Assembly: GCA_021781455.1 (NCBI GenBank)
Contig: JAJXWV010000015.1
Coordinates: forward strand, 60,435-124,434
Length of the DNA: 64,000 bases
DNA from: Acidobacteriota bacterium
Lineage (GTDB): Bacteria; Acidobacteriota; Thermoanaerobaculia; Gp7-AA8
Reading direction: 5' to 3'
Below the pieces are notes generated by a model. It worked only from the letters and a program-made list of their open reading frames with translations. It was not told the DNA's origin and made no database searches. This document shows positions 35,111-44,571 of the stretch, piece after piece. Every line of letters begins with the position of its first letter. The stretch's first letter is position 1. The translations under genes and the position numbers were made by a program.

Positions 35111-35190
35111 GAGTGCTGAGTACTGAGTGCTGAGTACTGAGTCGCGGTACCGAGATTTCACTCAGTACTCAGCACTCAGTACTCAGTACT
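35111..35190. repeat. Inverted heptamer array, AGTRCTG family (rpsK-rpsD junction)
   Basis: The left arm 35111-35142 has alternating AGTGCTG and AGTACTG. The right arm 35159-35190 has CAGTACT/CAGCACT units. It starts 3 nt after the rpsK stop. 107 nt remain to the rpsD start, the longest leader in the cluster. Confidence 0.93.
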
Positions 35191-35193
35191 TGG

Positions 35194-35607
35194 CTAAACC
35201 CGGCGCCGCTTCGGTGGGCGGCAGCCGTTGTGCGGAATCGGCGTCACGTCCTTGATGGACTTGATGTCGAGGCCGCTCGCCGCCAGAGCCCGGATGGCCG
35301 ACTCTCGTCCGGCGCCCGGGCCCTTGACCTTCACGTCGATGGTCCGCACTCCGTGCTCCTGCGCCAGCTGCGCGGCATTCTGCGCCGCCACCTGCGCCGC
35401 AAAGGGAGTGCCTTTGCGCGAGCCCTTGAAGCCGATGCGACCGGCGCTCGACCAGGCCAGGATGTTCCCGACCGGATCGGAGATGGTCACGATCGTGTTG
35501 TTGAACGACGCCGCGATCGAGGCGACGCCGTGCGGTACGTTCTTCCGCTCTTTCCTCTTCGATGAGGCGCGGCGCGTGCCCGCCTTCGGTGCTCTGGCTG
35601 TGGCCAT
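35194..35607 (-). CDS. rpsK: 30S ribosomal protein S11
   Basis: 137 aa. Typical core [16 protein letters not shown] and C-terminus [13 protein letters not shown], with a normal basic N-terminal extension. It is part of the platform and mRNA exit region of the 30S subunit, between rpsM and rpsD. Confidence 0.97.
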   Translation of the reverse strand: MATARAPKAGTRRASSKRKERKNVPHGVASIAASFNNTIVTISDPVGNILAWSSAGRIGFKGSRKGTPFAAQVAAQNAAQLAQEHGVRTIDVKVKGPGAGRESAIRALAASGLDIKSIKDVTPIPHNGCRPPKRRRV

Positions 35608-35639
35608 TGTGTTTCCTATCCTCTGAACGGTTGTTCCGA

Positions 35640-35710
35640 AGCTCCTGGCTCTTGGCTATTGGCTCTTGGGCGAGGTCCCAAAGAGCCAAGAGCCAAGAGC
35701 CAAGAGCCAA
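35640..35710. repeat. Inverted heptamer array, TTGGCTC family (rpsM-rpsK junction)
   Basis: The left arm 35640-35670 has TGGCTCT units and the right arm 35677-35710 has AGAGCCA units. It starts 3 nt after the rpsM stop. Confidence 0.93.
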
Positions 35711-35713
35711 CGA

Positions 35714-36097
35714 TTACTTCTTCGTGGCCTTCTTCTTGCCGGCGATGGCGCCCTTGCGCGGTCCCTTGCGGGTGCGGGCATTCGTATGCGTGCGCTGGCC
35801 CCGGACGGGCAGGCCCCGGCGGTGGCGCATGCCGCGATACGAGTTGATCTCCATCAGCCGCTTGATGTCGAGACCGACATCCTTGCGCAGGTCGCCTTCG
35901 ACCTTTCCTTCGTCGGTGATGACCTGGCGGATCTTGCGAACGTCGTCCTCGCTGAGGTCCTTGACCCGGATGTCGCGGTTGACCTCTGCCTTGGTGAGGA
36001 TGTCGTTCGACCGCGAGCGGCCGATGCCGTAGATGTAGGTCAGGCCGATTTCGACCCGTTTGTTCAGTGGGAGATCGACTCCTGCGATACGTGCCAT
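35714..36097 (-). CDS. rpsM: 30S ribosomal protein S13
   Basis: 127 aa. [21 protein letters not shown], the [16 protein letters not shown] motif and a Lys-rich tail are diagnostic. GGAGAA lies 6 nt upstream of the ATG. It bridges the 30S head to the 50S subunit. Confidence 0.97.
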   Translation of the reverse strand: MARIAGVDLPLNKRVEIGLTYIYGIGRSRSNDILTKAEVNRDIRVKDLSEDDVRKIRQVITDEGKVEGDLRKDVGLDIKRLMEINSYRGMRHRRGLPVRGQRTHTNARTRKGPRKGAIAGKKKATKK

Positions 36098-36106
36098 TTG
36101 TTCTCC

Positions 36107-36188
36107 AGTGCTGAGTACTGAGTGCTGAGTACTGAGTGGTGGGGACTGAGCGCATCCGTTCAGTACTCAGCACTCAGCACTCAGTACT
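36107..36188. repeat. Inverted heptamer array, AGTRCTG family (rpmJ-rpsM junction)
   Basis: Left arm 36107-36138 and right arm 36160-36188 with a 21-nt spacer. It starts 5 nt after the rpmJ stop. Confidence 0.93.
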
Positions 36189-36193
36189 CTCTT

Positions 36194-36307
36194 TTATCCC
36201 TGCCGCTGCTTGTGCTTGGGGTTCTCGCAAATGATCCGGATCACGCCCTGGCGCCGGACGATTTTGCATTTCGTGCAGATCTTCTTGACTGATGATCGAA
36301 CTTTCAT
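36194..36307 (-). CDS. rpmJ: 50S ribosomal protein L36 (zinc-type)
   Basis: 37 aa from ATG 36307; the ORF track adds repeat-encoded codons. [20 protein letters not shown] with zinc ligands CTKC, a later Cys in RIICEN and His in PKHKQRQG. It has normal length and position after infA. Confidence 0.96.
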   Translation of the reverse strand: MKVRSSVKKICTKCKIVRRQGVIRIICENPKHKQRQG

Positions 36308-36317
36308 CTTTGACTCC

Positions 36318-36394
36318 CGGGTGTCAGCTGTCGGGTGTCGGGTGTCGGGAGCATGAACTCGATTCCCGACACCCGACACCCGAGACCCGACACC
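36318..36394. repeat. Inverted heptamer array, GGTGTCG family (infA-rpmJ junction)
   Basis: Left arm 36318-36350 with GGTGTCG units and right arm 36364-36394 with CCCGACA units. It touches the infA stop codon. Confidence 0.93.
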
Positions 36395-36615
36395 TACTTG
36401 TACCGATACGTAATCCGTCCCCGCGTCAGGTCGTAAGGCGAAAGCTCCACCAGGACCTTGTCGCCGGGAAGAATGCGGATGAAGTGTTTTCTCATCTTGC
36501 CGGAGATGTGCGCGAGCACCCTGTGTTTGTTCTCCAGCTCGACCTGGAACATGGCATTCGGCAATGTCTCCAGTACCGTGCCCGTCACTTCAATCGCTTC
36601 TTCTTTCTCCGACAT
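36394..36615 (-). CDS. infA: Translation initiation factor IF-1
   Basis: 73 aa. OB-fold protein with the usual core [21 protein letters not shown] and [21 protein letters not shown] precedes the ATG. It is located between map and rpmJ as in many bacteria. Confidence 0.97.
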   Translation of the reverse strand: MSEKEEAIEVTGTVLETLPNAMFQVELENKHRVLAHISGKMRKHFIRILPGDKVLVELSPYDLTRGRITYRYK

Positions 36616-36623
36616 ACTTCCTT

Positions 36624-36694
36624 AGTCCTCAGTCCTGAGTCCTGAGTCCTGAGTCCGCGTGCTGCTCAGGACTCAGGACTCAGCACTCAGCACT
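36624..36694. repeat. Inverted heptamer array, AGTCCTG family (map-infA junction)
   Basis: Left arm 36624-36656 with AGTCCTG units and right arm 36665-36694 with CAGGACT/CAGCACT units. It ends directly against the map stop codon. Confidence 0.93.
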
Positions 36695-37537
36695 TCATCT
36701 GCCCAACACCAGCGGCCCGTTCGCGGTGATCGCCACCGAATGCTCGAAATGCGCGGCCAGCGTGCCGTCGAGCGTGCGGGCGGTCCATCCGTCCGCGTCG
36801 GTCTTCACGTCCTGAATGACTCCGTCGTTGCCAGCGCGGTCGATCCGCGACTTCAACTTCGGCCCGATCTCGCACAGCATCGGCTCGATGGCCAGCACCA
36901 TCCCCTCGCGCAGCTCCAGCCCCCGCCCGCGCCGGCCGTAGTTGTAGACCTGCGGCTCCTCGTGCATCTTCCGGCCGATCCCGTGTCCCACGAAATTGCG
37001 GATCACGTGGAAGCCGCGCGACTCGGCCAGCTCCTGTACCGCCGCTCCGATGTCGCCGATGTGCCGTCCCGGGCGCATCTCCTCGATGGCCAGGTCGAGG
37101 CTTTCCTTCGTGGTGCGGATCAGCTCCTCGGTGCGGGGAGAGACCTTTCCGACCGCGACGGTGATCGCCCCGTCCCCCACGAAGCCCTCGAAGATCGACC
37201 CGAAGTCGAGCCCGAGGATGTCGCCTTCCTGAAGCCGGGCGCGATTGGGGATGCCGTGCACGATGACGTCGTTGACCGACGCACAGACGACCGCCGGATA
37301 AGGCGGCAGCCCCATTGGAGCATAGCCCTTGAACGGCGATTTCGCGCCGCGTCTGGCCAGCTCCTCTTCCGCCATGGCGTTGATCTGCGCCGTCGTGGCG
37401 CCGGGCCTGGTCATCTCCCGCATCATCTCGAGAATCTCGAGGACGATGCGATTGGCCCGGTCCATGATCGCGATGTCATCGCGGGTTTTCAGTACGGGAC
37501 CTTTCATTCTGTCGAGCACGGGATGCCTCTGCCTCAC
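36695..37537 (-). CDS. map: Methionine aminopeptidase, type I
   Basis: 280 aa from GTG 37537, which overlaps the adk stop (GTGA). An ATG at 37507 (MKGPVLKTRDD, 270 aa) gives the more usual family N-terminus and cannot be ruled out. Metal ligands are Asp in LDFGSIFEGFVGDGA (two), His in FVGHGIGRKMHEEP, Glu in AIEPMLCE and Glu in FEHSVAIT. It removes N-terminal Met from new proteins. Confidence 0.94.
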   Translation of the reverse strand: MRQRHPVLDRMKGPVLKTRDDIAIMDRANRIVLEILEMMREMTRPGATTAQINAMAEEELARRGAKSPFKGYAPMGLPPYPAVVCASVNDVIVHGIPNRARLQEGDILGLDFGSIFEGFVGDGAITVAVGKVSPRTEELIRTTKESLDLAIEEMRPGRHIGDIGAAVQELAESRGFHVIRNFVGHGIGRKMHEEPQVYNYGRRGRGLELREGMVLAIEPMLCEIGPKLKSRIDRAGNDGVIQDVKTDADGWTARTLDGTLAAHFEHSVAITANGPLVLGR

Positions 37538-38175
37538 GCCAGGGACTTCTCGATGCGTTCAAAGACCTCATCGATGGGCCCCTGCCCATCGACCTCGCGA
37601 AGTGCGCTTTTCGATTTGTAATACGTCGCCACCGGAAGGGTCTGCCTGTGGAACGCCTCCAGCCGTTTCCGCACGGCCGACTCGTTGTCGTCCGGACGGG
37701 CGATCAGCCCGGCACCACAGCGATCACACACGTTGTCCTTCGTGGGTGGGTTGTGTTCGAGATGGTAAACGGCCCCGCACTGAGGACACGAACGGCGAAG
37801 CGCGATGCGCTTCACGATGGCCTCGTCAGGAACCAGTAACTGCAGAACCTTGAGCTTCTCCCCCTCATTCCCGGCCACGATCCCTTCCAGCTTCTCAGCC
37901 TGCTCGACCGTGCGCGGGAAACCGTCGAGGATGAAGCCTTTGTGGGCGTCGTCCCTGGAGAGCCGGTCCTTGATGATGCCGATCATCAGGTCGTCGGGAA
38001 CCAGCCCACCGGCCGCCATGATCGGCGCGGCCTTCTTCCCCAGCTCGGTCCCGTCCGCCACCGCCTCACGCAGCATGTCGCCGGTGGAGATGTGCGGAAC
38101 TCCGTGACGCGCGGCCAGCTGCTGAGCCTGCGTCCCTTTTCCGCTGCCTGGGGGACCGATGAAAATCAGCTTCAC
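37534..38175 (-). CDS. adk: Adenylate kinase (zinc LID)
   Basis: 213 aa. P-loop GPPGSGKGTQ, ILDGFPRT and a LID domain with four cysteines (CPQC and CDRC), the zinc-binding form. It interconverts AMP, ADP and ATP. It lies 12 nt after secY and overlaps map. Confidence 0.97.
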   Translation of the reverse strand: MKLIFIGPPGSGKGTQAQQLAARHGVPHISTGDMLREAVADGTELGKKAAPIMAAGGLVPDDLMIGIIKDRLSRDDAHKGFILDGFPRTVEQAEKLEGIVAGNEGEKLKVLQLLVPDEAIVKRIALRRSCPQCGAVYHLEHNPPTKDNVCDRCGAGLIARPDDNESAVRKRLEAFHRQTLPVATYYKSKSALREVDGQGPIDEVFERIEKSLA

Positions 38176-38187
38176 GACCTCTTCCCC

Positions 38188-39597
38188 TTATCCTCGGCGT
38201 CCGCGGATACGCCCGCGTTTCATGAACCCGTCGTAATGGCGCATGACCAGCTGCGACTCGATCTGCTGGATCGTGTCCATGGCCACGCCGACCACGATGA
38301 GAAGCGATGTGCCTCCGAAGTAGAACTGGAATCCCATGCCTTCCGTGAACCAGATCGGCAGAGCCCGGTCGAGCGCTGCGCCCATTCCGAACGGCAGCTG
38401 CGCCACGTGGATGCCGGCGATGAGGAACTCGGGCAGAAGGCAGACCGCAGCCAGGTAGATCGATCCGACGGCGGTGATGCGTGTCAGGACCCGGTCGATG
38501 TAGTCGGAGGTCTTCTTGCCCGGCCGGATGCCGGGGATGAAGCCGCCGTACTTGCGCATGTTGTCGGCCGTGTCGACCGGATTGAAGACGATCGACGTGT
38601 AGAAATAACCGAAGAAGATGATGCCCACGAACTGCAGCAGGTAGTACAGAGGCTCGCCGACGCGGATCTGGTTGCCGATGGCGGTGGCCCACGGTGTCTT
38701 GATCATCGTGGCCAGAGTCTGCGGGATGACCATGATCGACGAGGCGAAGATGACCGGGATGACGCCGGCGGTGTTCACGCGAAGCGGCAGGTAGGTGTTC
38801 GAGCCGCCGTAGACCTTGCGCCCCACCACACGCTTGGCGTACTGCACCGGGATGCGCCGCTGGGCGCGCTCCATGAACACCACGAAGGCGACCACGGCGA
38901 TCATGAAGACCACCAGCCCGATCATGGCGAAGAGGTTGCGCTGGCCGGTGCGGATGTCGTCGATGAGCCCGAACGAAGCGTGCGGCAGGCCCACCACGAT
39001 GCCGGCGAAGATGATCAGCGAAATGCCGTTGCCGATCCCGCGCTCGGAGATCTGCTCGCCCAGCCACATGATGAAGGCCGTTCCGGTGGTCAGGGTCAGG
39101 ACGGTCATGATGGGGAATCCCATTCCCCACAGCGAGTCCTGAACGTTAGGCGGGACCAGAGGCGCGCCGCCCGGTGCGGTCTGAGCCTTGAGCCAGAAGG
39201 CCACGCCGAGTGACTGAATGATGGACAGGGCGATGGTGCCGTAGCGGGTGTACTGGTTGATCTTGCGGCGGCCCATCTCGCCCTCTTTGGAGAGCTTCTC
39301 CAGGTACGGCCAGACGACCGTGAGCAACTGGAGAATGATGGACGCCGAGATGTACGGCATGATCCCGAGGGCGAACACCGAGAGGCGGCGCAGGGCGCCG
39401 CCGGAGAAGAGATCCAGGAAGCCGAAGACGCCGCCCTGCATCGCCTTGAAGAACTCCGACAACGCGATCGGATCGACGCCCGGCGTGGGGATGTGCGACC
39501 CCAGTCGGTAGACCGCCAGCAGCCCGAACGTGTACAGGATCCGCTTGCGCAGGTCGGGGATGGCGAAGATGTTCCGGAACGTCTCGACGAAATTCAC
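38188..39597 (-). CDS. secY: Preprotein translocase subunit SecY
   Basis: 469 aa with ten transmembrane helices. Typical segments are RLGSHIPTPGVDP near the start, MPYISASIILQLLT, and GIRPGKKTSDYIDRVLTRIT before the last helices. It is the pore of the Sec channel, encoded 2 nt after rplO. Confidence 0.97.
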   Translation of the reverse strand: MNFVETFRNIFAIPDLRKRILYTFGLLAVYRLGSHIPTPGVDPIALSEFFKAMQGGVFGFLDLFSGGALRRLSVFALGIMPYISASIILQLLTVVWPYLEKLSKEGEMGRRKINQYTRYGTIALSIIQSLGVAFWLKAQTAPGGAPLVPPNVQDSLWGMGFPIMTVLTLTTGTAFIMWLGEQISERGIGNGISLIIFAGIVVGLPHASFGLIDDIRTGQRNLFAMIGLVVFMIAVVAFVVFMERAQRRIPVQYAKRVVGRKVYGGSNTYLPLRVNTAGVIPVIFASSIMVIPQTLATMIKTPWATAIGNQIRVGEPLYYLLQFVGIIFFGYFYTSIVFNPVDTADNMRKYGGFIPGIRPGKKTSDYIDRVLTRITAVGSIYLAAVCLLPEFLIAGIHVAQLPFGMGAALDRALPIWFTEGMGFQFYFGGTSLLIVVGVAMDTIQQIESQLVMRHYDGFMKRGRIRGRRG

Positions 39598-39599
39598 GG

Positions 39600-40043
39600 T
39601 TACTCGATCTCCTGGCAGGACCCGCCTGCCGCTTCGATCTGGCGGCGCGCAGAGGCAGAGAACTTGGTCGCCTGCACGGTGAGCTTCTTCGTCAGATTAC
39701 CGTCGCCCAGGATCTTGATGCCGTCGTTGCGGCCCTTGATCAGGCCGGCGGTGCGCAGCGCCCCTTCGTCGACGGTGGCCCCGCTGTCGAAGCGCTCCAG
39801 ATCCGCCACGTTGACCACGGCGTGCTCTTTCTTGAAGATGTTGGTGAAACCGCGCTTCGGCAGCCGGCGCTGCAGCGGCATCTGACCGCCTTCGAAACCG
39901 GGCTTGCTCTTATAACCGGAGCGTGACTTCTGCCCCTTCTCGCCGCGGCTGGACGTCTTGCCGTGACCAGATCCCGGACCGCGGCCGACGCGCTTCTTCG
40001 CGTGTCGCGCGCCCTTTTTGGGTTTCAGACTGTTGAGTTCCAT
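39600..40043 (-). CDS. rplO: 50S ribosomal protein L15
   Basis: 147 aa. Gly-rich N-terminus [22 protein letters not shown] and [17 protein letters not shown] are diagnostic of L15. It has normal length. Confidence 0.97.
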   Translation of the reverse strand: MELNSLKPKKGARHAKKRVGRGPGSGHGKTSSRGEKGQKSRSGYKSKPGFEGGQMPLQRRLPKRGFTNIFKKEHAVVNVADLERFDSGATVDEGALRTAGLIKGRNDGIKILGDGNLTKKLTVQATKFSASARRQIEAAGGSCQEIE

Positions 40044-40055
40044 GATTGACCTCGC

Positions 40056-40136
40056 AGTGCTGAGTACTGAGTGCTGAGTACTGAGTTAGCATTAACCGGA
40101 TTTCACTCAGTACTCAGCACTCAGTACTCAGCACTT
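40056..40136. repeat. Inverted heptamer array, AGTRCTG family (rpmD-rplO junction)
   Basis: Left arm 40056-40086, right arm 40104-40136. It starts 14 nt after the rpmD stop and ends 12 nt before the rplO start. Confidence 0.93.
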
Positions 40137-40150
40137 CTTCATTCGGTGCT

Positions 40151-40351
40151 CTACTCCACCACTTCCACCAGATGCGGGATCTTGGCGATCATCCCGCGCA
40201 CTTCCTTCGTGTCGGCACGCTCGGCGATCCGGTGCATCTTGCCGAGGCCCAGGGCCTTGAGCGTCTCGCGCATCTCGATCGGACATCCGATGCCGCTGCG
40301 GACCTGGCGAATGCGGATGGTGATGCCACCCTTCTTTTTGGCCGGGCTCAT
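40151..40351 (-). CDS. rpmD: 50S ribosomal protein L30
   Basis: 66 aa. The L30 pattern [27 protein letters not shown] is complete. Its ATG overlaps the rpsE stop (ATGA). Confidence 0.95.
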   Translation of the reverse strand: MSPAKKKGGITIRIRQVRSGIGCPIEMRETLKALGLGKMHRIAERADTKEVRGMIAKIPHLVEVVE

Positions 40352-40902
40352 GCTTCACTCTCCCCGGTCGCCTCGTCGCTGCCGCGCAGATCCTTGTACT
40401 GCTGCTCGCTGCGAAGCTGCGAGAGAGCATTGAACGTCGCCTTGACGACGTTGTGCGGATTGGCGGTGCCCAGCGACTTGGTCAGGATGTTCTGGATTCC
40501 GGCCGACTCGAGGATGGCGCGAACCGGACCGCCGGCGATCACGCCCGTGCCTTCCGATGCCGGCTTGAGCATGACCTTGCCGGCGCCGTAGTGGCCGACG
40601 ACGGCGTGGGGGATGGTCGTCCCCGCAGTGGCCACGCTGACCATGTTCTTCTTGGCGATCTCGATGCCCTTCTTGATTGCGGCCGGGACTTCCTTCGCCT
40701 TGCCGGAGCCGTAGCCGACCTTGCCCTTGCCGTCGCCAACCACGACCAGGGCGCTGAAGCTGAAGTTCTTGCCGCCCTTGACGACCTTGGTGACGCGGTT
40801 GATGTGGACGACCTTGTCGATCATCCCGCTTTCGGAGCGCTCTTCCTGGCGGCGATCACCGCGCTGCGAGCCCTGTCCCGGACGCTGCATTGGACGCTGC
40901 AT
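40348..40902 (-). CDS. rpsE: 30S ribosomal protein S5
   Basis: 184 aa from ATG 40902, which has AGGAGA 4 nt upstream and begins right after rplR. A second ATG 12 nt later is possible, because the N-terminus has a short duplication ([10 protein letters not shown]). Core motifs are [20 protein letters not shown] and [17 protein letters not shown]. It has an accuracy function in the 30S body. Confidence 0.95.
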   Translation of the reverse strand: MQRPMQRPGQGSQRGDRRQEERSESGMIDKVVHINRVTKVVKGGKNFSFSALVVVGDGKGKVGYGSGKAKEVPAAIKKGIEIAKKNMVSVATAGTTIPHAVVGHYGAGKVMLKPASEGTGVIAGGPVRAILESAGIQNILTKSLGTANPHNVVKATFNALSQLRSEQQYKDLRGSDEATGESEA

Positions 40903-40910
40903 TGGTTCTC

Positions 40911-41270
40911 CTAGAATTCCAGACCGTTCTCGCGCGCCGCATCGGCGAGCGCTTTGACATTGCCGTGATAGAGATAACCGCCGCGGTCGAAGACCACGCG
41001 CGAGATGCCCTTGTCCTTGGCCCGTTTGGCGATCAGCGCCCCGACCGCCTTGGCCGCCGCGGCGTTGGCGCCCTTGGCCCCGGAATCCTTGTCCCGCGAT
41101 GAAGCCGAGACCAGAGTCGTACCGGCAGCGTCGTCGATCACCTGCGCGTAGATGTATTTCTGGCTCTTGAAAATCGCGAGGCGGGGCCGCTCGGAGGTGC
41201 CGGCCATCTTCCGCCGGATCCGCTCCCGGATCCGTCCTCTCGATTCCACTCTCAGTCTTGCGTGATCCAT
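40911..41270 (-). CDS. rplR: 50S ribosomal protein L18
   Basis: 119 aa. [20 protein letters not shown] and the C-terminal [21 protein letters not shown] identify L18, a 5S rRNA-binding protein. Confidence 0.96.
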   Translation of the reverse strand: MDHARLRVESRGRIRERIRRKMAGTSERPRLAIFKSQKYIYAQVIDDAAGTTLVSASSRDKDSGAKGANAAAAKAVGALIAKRAKDKGISRVVFDRGGYLYHGNVKALADAARENGLEF

Positions 41271-41310
41271 GTGTCGATTCCTTTTGCCGAGGAAGATACC
41301 CGGCGATCAA

Positions 41311-41391
41311 GTGCTGAGTACTGAGTGCTGAGTACTGAGTGACCGAAGCCGCTCTCAATACTCAGCACTCAGCACTCAGCACTCAGCACTC
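41311..41391. repeat. Inverted heptamer array, AGTRCTG family (rplF-rplR junction)
   Basis: Left arm 41311-41340, right arm 41354-41391. The right arm directly abuts the rplF stop codon. Confidence 0.93.
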
Positions 41392-41934
41392 TTACTTGCC
41401 TGCTGCCTTTCCGGCCTTACGCCGGATCACTTCATCGCTGTACTTGATGCCCTTGCCCTTGTACGGATCGGGCTGGCGCAGCGAACGGATCTCCGCCGCC
41501 GTCTGCCCGACCTGCTGCTTGTCGGTACCGGTGATGACGATGTGGCCCGACTTGGCGTCCACGGTGACTTCGATTCCTTTCGGGATGGCGAAGCGCACCG
41601 GGTGCGAATACCCCAGCTGGAAGACCACTTCCTTCCCCTTCACCTCGGCCCGGTAGCCGACGCCCACGATGTCGAGCTCCTTCTTGAAGCCTTCCGTGAC
41701 ACCGCGGACGTTGTTCGCCACCAGAGCCCGGACCAGCCCGTGAAAAGCGCGCGTCCTGTTCTCCTCGTTCTTGCGGGTGAACTGGACCACGTTGTTCTCC
41801 ACCTTGACCTCGATGCCCGGGACGAGCGCCGTGGAGAGGGTGCCCTTGGGCCCCTTGACCGTGACGTCGTTGCCGCTCTGCTTCACTTCGACGCCCTTGG
41901 GCAGTTGAATCGGTTTCTTACCAATGCGCGACAT
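41392..41934 (-). CDS. rplF: 50S ribosomal protein L6
   Basis: 180 aa. MSRIGKKPIQLPKGVEV at the start and the C-terminal PDPYKGKGIKYSDEVIRRKAGK are diagnostic. It lies near the factor-binding region of the 50S subunit. Confidence 0.97.
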   Translation of the reverse strand: MSRIGKKPIQLPKGVEVKQSGNDVTVKGPKGTLSTALVPGIEVKVENNVVQFTRKNEENRTRAFHGLVRALVANNVRGVTEGFKKELDIVGVGYRAEVKGKEVVFQLGYSHPVRFAIPKGIEVTVDAKSGHIVITGTDKQQVGQTAAEIRSLRQPDPYKGKGIKYSDEVIRRKAGKAAGK

Positions 41935-41945
41935 GGGATCTCTCC

Positions 41946-42344
41946 TTACCAGACCTGGCAGAGGACTTCGCCGCCGACGCCGGTCCGCGCCGCCTCGGCA
42001 CCCGAGAGCACGCCCCGGGACGTCGAGATGATGGCCAGTCCGAGGCCGCCCAGGACCTGAGGGATGTCCTCTTTGCCGCGATACACACGGCGGCCGGGGC
42101 GCGAGATGCGCTCGATGCCGTGGATCACGGGCTCGCCACTATCCGAGTACTTCAGATAGACGCGAAGCAGGGGCTGGGGCGTCTGGTCGACGACCTTGTA
42201 GTTGCTGATGAAGCCTTCGCTCTTGAGAATTCGCGCGACCTCCACTTTGAGCTTCGAGGAAGGAAGCTCCACGCGGTCGTGGCGCGACTGGATTCCGTTG
42301 CGGATTCTCGTGAGCATATCCGCGATGGGATCGGTCATAGACAT
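41946..42344 (-). CDS. rpsH: 30S ribosomal protein S8
   Basis: 132 aa. SMTDPIADMLTRIRNG at the start and STSRGVLSGAEAARTGVGGEVLC at the end. S8 binds central-domain rRNA and is a classical autoregulator of spc operons. AGGAG precedes the ATG. Confidence 0.97.
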   Translation of the reverse strand: MSMTDPIADMLTRIRNGIQSRHDRVELPSSKLKVEVARILKSEGFISNYKVVDQTPQPLLRVYLKYSDSGEPVIHGIERISRPGRRVYRGKEDIPQVLGGLGLAIISTSRGVLSGAEAARTGVGGEVLCQVW

Positions 42345-42362
42345 TCGTGACTCCTGTTGTCC

Positions 42363-42438
42363 AGTGCTGAGTACTGAGTGCTGAGTACTGAGTGGTCGGT
42401 CACTCCACTCAGTACTCAGTACTCAGCACTCAGTACTC
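42363..42438. repeat. Inverted heptamer array, AGTRCTG family (rpsN-rpsH junction)
   Basis: Left arm 42363-42393, right arm 42406-42438, spacer 12 nt. It starts 2 nt after the rpsN stop. Confidence 0.93.
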
Positions 42439-42440
42439 GT

Positions 42441-42626
42441 TTACCAGCTCGCCTTCGTGATCCCGGGGATGTAGCCGCCGAGCGAAAGTTGACGGAAGCA
42501 GATGCGGCAGAGCTGAAACTTGCGCAGATAGCCACGCGGGCGTCCGCACACCTTGCAGCGGTTTTTCTTCCGCGTCATGAACTTGGGCTTCCGTTCAGCC
42601 TTCACGATCATCGAGGTTTTTGCCAT
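42441..42626 (-). CDS. rpsN: 30S ribosomal protein S14, zinc type (S14Z)
   Basis: 61 aa. The short zinc-binding form has cysteines in [20 protein letters not shown]. Its length and cysteines match the type Z protein, which does not need a separate zinc-free partner under zinc sufficiency. Confidence 0.96.
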   Translation of the reverse strand: MAKTSMIVKAERKPKFMTRKKNRCKVCGRPRGYLRKFQLCRICFRQLSLGGYIPGITKASW

Positions 42627-42694
42627 TGGATCCTCTACCTTTTCTAAGACGCACTGCGTGTTCCGAGATCCTTCGGCGCTTCGCGCCTCAGGAT

Positions 42695-42720
42695 GAACAC
42701 CGCGCTATGGCGCGGTGTTC
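42695..42720. repeat. Hairpin at the rplE stop codon
   Basis: GAACACCGCGC TATG GCGCGGTGTTC is a perfect stem of 11 bp with a 4-nt loop. It overlaps the rplE stop codon by 2 nt. It replaces a heptamer array at this junction. Confidence 0.88.
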
Positions 42721-43261
42721 ACTTGTTGAAGGGCATACCCAGCTCGCGAAGAAGCACGCGGGCCTGGTCGTCGTTCTTGGCCGTGGTGACGATGGTGATG
42801 TTCATCCCCTTCGGCTTGTCCACCTTGCCGGGATCGATCTCCGGGAAGATCAGGTGATCGCGGATGCCCAGGGTGTAGTTGCCGCGGCCGTCGAACGATT
42901 TCGTCGGCACGCCCCGGAAGTCGCGCACCCGTGGCAGGGCGATGCTGATGAGCCGGTCGAGAAACTCGTACATCTTCTCGCCGCGCAGCGTCACCATCGT
43001 GCCGATGGCCTGACCCTCGCGCAGCTTGAAGCTGGCGATGGACTTCTTGGCCCTGGTGATCACCGGCTTCTGTCCGGTGATGGTGGCCAGTTCCTCGACG
43101 GCCGTGTCGAGGAGCTTGGCATTCGAGATCGCTTCGCCCATGCCCATGTTCAGAACGACCTTCTCGATCTTCGGAACGGCCATGGGGTTGTCGATCTTGA
43201 ACTCGTCCTGCAGTTTCCTGCGGACTTCCTTCATGTAGTGTTCCTTGAGTCTCGCTGCCAT
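42719..43261 (-). CDS. rplE: 50S ribosomal protein L5
   Basis: 180 aa. Typical [22 protein letters not shown] and [21 protein letters not shown] motifs. It binds 5S rRNA and contacts P-site tRNA. Confidence 0.97.
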   Translation of the reverse strand: MAARLKEHYMKEVRRKLQDEFKIDNPMAVPKIEKVVLNMGMGEAISNAKLLDTAVEELATITGQKPVITRAKKSIASFKLREGQAIGTMVTLRGEKMYEFLDRLISIALPRVRDFRGVPTKSFDGRGNYTLGIRDHLIFPEIDPGKVDKPKGMNITIVTTAKNDDQARVLLRELGMPFNK

Positions 43262-43301
43262 GTCTCTGGTTCCTTTAAGGCTCCGCGTTGTAAGAGCCGC
43301 T

Positions 43302-43376
43302 CAGTGCTGAGTGCTGAGTGCTGAGTACTGAGTGTCGCTTCGTCGACTCAGTACTCAGTACTCAGCACTCAGTACT
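43302..43376. repeat. Inverted heptamer array, AGTRCTG family (rplX-rplE junction)
   Basis: Left arm 43302-43333, right arm 43346-43376. It starts 5 nt after the rplX stop. Confidence 0.93.
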
Positions 43377-43381
43377 GGTGT

Positions 43382-43741
43382 TTATGTTCCGATCTCCGTG
43401 TTGCACTTCTTGCAGTACCTCGAGGCGCCGGCTTCGGTGCGGTGGTAGCCGGTGCGCGCGGGCACGTTGCAGCTCGGGCAGATGAGCTGCAGGTTCGACA
43501 GCTTGATCGGCGCCTCGCGCTCGAGGATGCCGCCGGCGACGTTCTTCTGCGGGTTGGGCCGGGTGTGCTTCTTGAGGAAGTTGACCCGCTCCACGACCGC
43601 GGTTCCCTTCGCCGCGCTCACGCGCAGGACCTTGCCCTGCTTACCCCGGTCTTTGCCGGATAGGACCTTGACCATGTCGCCCTTGCGGACATGAGGCTTG
43701 CTCCGGGCCTGCTGCTTTTTCGTATTCGGTCTTCCGTACAT
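43382..43741 (-). CDS. rplX: 50S ribosomal protein L24
   Basis: 119 aa from ATG 43741. The KOW motif (GDMVKVLSGKDRGKQGKVLRV) is followed by NPQKNVAGGILEREAPIKLS and a C-terminal pair of CxxC motifs (CPSC, CKKC) that could bind zinc. The C-terminal part is somewhat longer than in E. coli L24, as in many other phyla. Confidence 0.95.
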   Translation of the reverse strand: MYGRPNTKKQQARSKPHVRKGDMVKVLSGKDRGKQGKVLRVSAAKGTAVVERVNFLKKHTRPNPQKNVAGGILEREAPIKLSNLQLICPSCNVPARTGYHRTEAGASRYCKKCNTEIGT

Positions 43742-43744
43742 AGC

Positions 43745-43816
43745 TTTGGCTCTCAGCTCTTGGCTCCTGGCCTGCGGCACCTGACTCCCAAGAGCCAAGA
43801 GCCAACAGCCACGAGC
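43745..43816. repeat. Inverted heptamer array, TTGGCTC family (rplN-rplX junction)
   Basis: Left arm 43745-43771, right arm 43786-43816. It runs from 3 nt after the rplN stop to 3 nt before the rplX start, so it fills nearly the whole gap. Confidence 0.93.
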
Positions 43817-43819
43817 CTG

Positions 43820-44191
43820 TTAGATCACTTCCGGTGCGAGGGAGATGATCTTCATGAATTTGCGCTCACGAAGCTCGCGGGCCACGGGGCCGAACACGCG
43901 CGTTCCCACCGGCTCGCGCTGCTCGTTGATGAGAACGGCCGCGTTGTCGTCGAATTTGATGTAGGAGCCGTCGCGTCGGCGGGTCTCCTTCACAGTGCGA
44001 ACGATGACGGCCTTGACCACCGCCCCCTTCTTCACCGTGCCGTCCGGCGCCGCTTCCTTGACCGACGCCGTGATGACGTCACCGATCCGCGCATAGCGGC
44101 CGGCCGTCGATCCGCCCAGCATCTTGATGCAGGCGATCTTCTTCGCGCCGGTGTTGTCGGCGACCTGCAGGATCGTTCCCATCTGAATCAT
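43820..44191 (-). CDS. rplN: 50S ribosomal protein L14
   Basis: 123 aa. [27 protein letters not shown] and [23 protein letters not shown] cover the entire conserved family length. Confidence 0.97.
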   Translation of the reverse strand: MIQMGTILQVADNTGAKKIACIKMLGGSTAGRYARIGDVITASVKEAAPDGTVKKGAVVKAVIVRTVKETRRRDGSYIKFDDNAAVLINEQREPVGTRVFGPVARELRERKFMKIISLAPEVI

Positions 44192-44205
44192 TGTCGTCTC
44201 TCCGA

Positions 44206-44274
44206 AGTCCTCAGTCCTGAGTCCTGAGTCCTGAGTGGTCTTGCTCAGGACTCAGGACTCAGCACTCAGGACTG
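44206..44274. repeat. Inverted heptamer array, AGTCCTG family (rpsQ-rplN junction)
   Basis: Left arm 44206-44236 with AGTCCTG units, right arm 44244-44274 with CAGGACT/CAGCACT units, spacer 7 nt. Confidence 0.93.
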
Positions 44275-44279
44275 ACTCT

Positions 44280-44561
44280 CTACTGGGCGCGCCCGATGAC
44301 CTCGCGCACGTTCCAGCGCTTCCGCTTCGACAGCGGCCGCGTCTCTTCGATGACCACGCGATCGCCAACGCTGACGTCGTTGTTCTCGGCGTGGGCCAGG
44401 AACTTGCTCGTGCTCCGGACGTACTTCTGGTACATCGGATGCTGCACGAGGTTCTCCACGGCCACCACCACGGTCTTCTGCATCTTGTTCGAGACCACCA
44501 CACCGACCTTGGTGCGCTTGTTCTCTTTGCCGGTCGTCTCGTTCTTTTCTTTCGTTGCCAT
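44280..44561 (-). CDS. rpsQ: 30S ribosomal protein S17
   Basis: 93 aa from ATG 44561. The ORF track starts 18 codons earlier inside an array ([10 protein letters not shown]). [23 protein letters not shown] and [20 protein letters not shown] are diagnostic. Confidence 0.96.
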   Translation of the reverse strand: MATKEKNETTGKENKRTKVGVVVSNKMQKTVVVAVENLVQHPMYQKYVRSTSKFLAHAENNDVSVGDRVVIEETRPLSKRKRWNVREVIGRAQ

Positions 44562-44571
44562 CGTCTCTTGC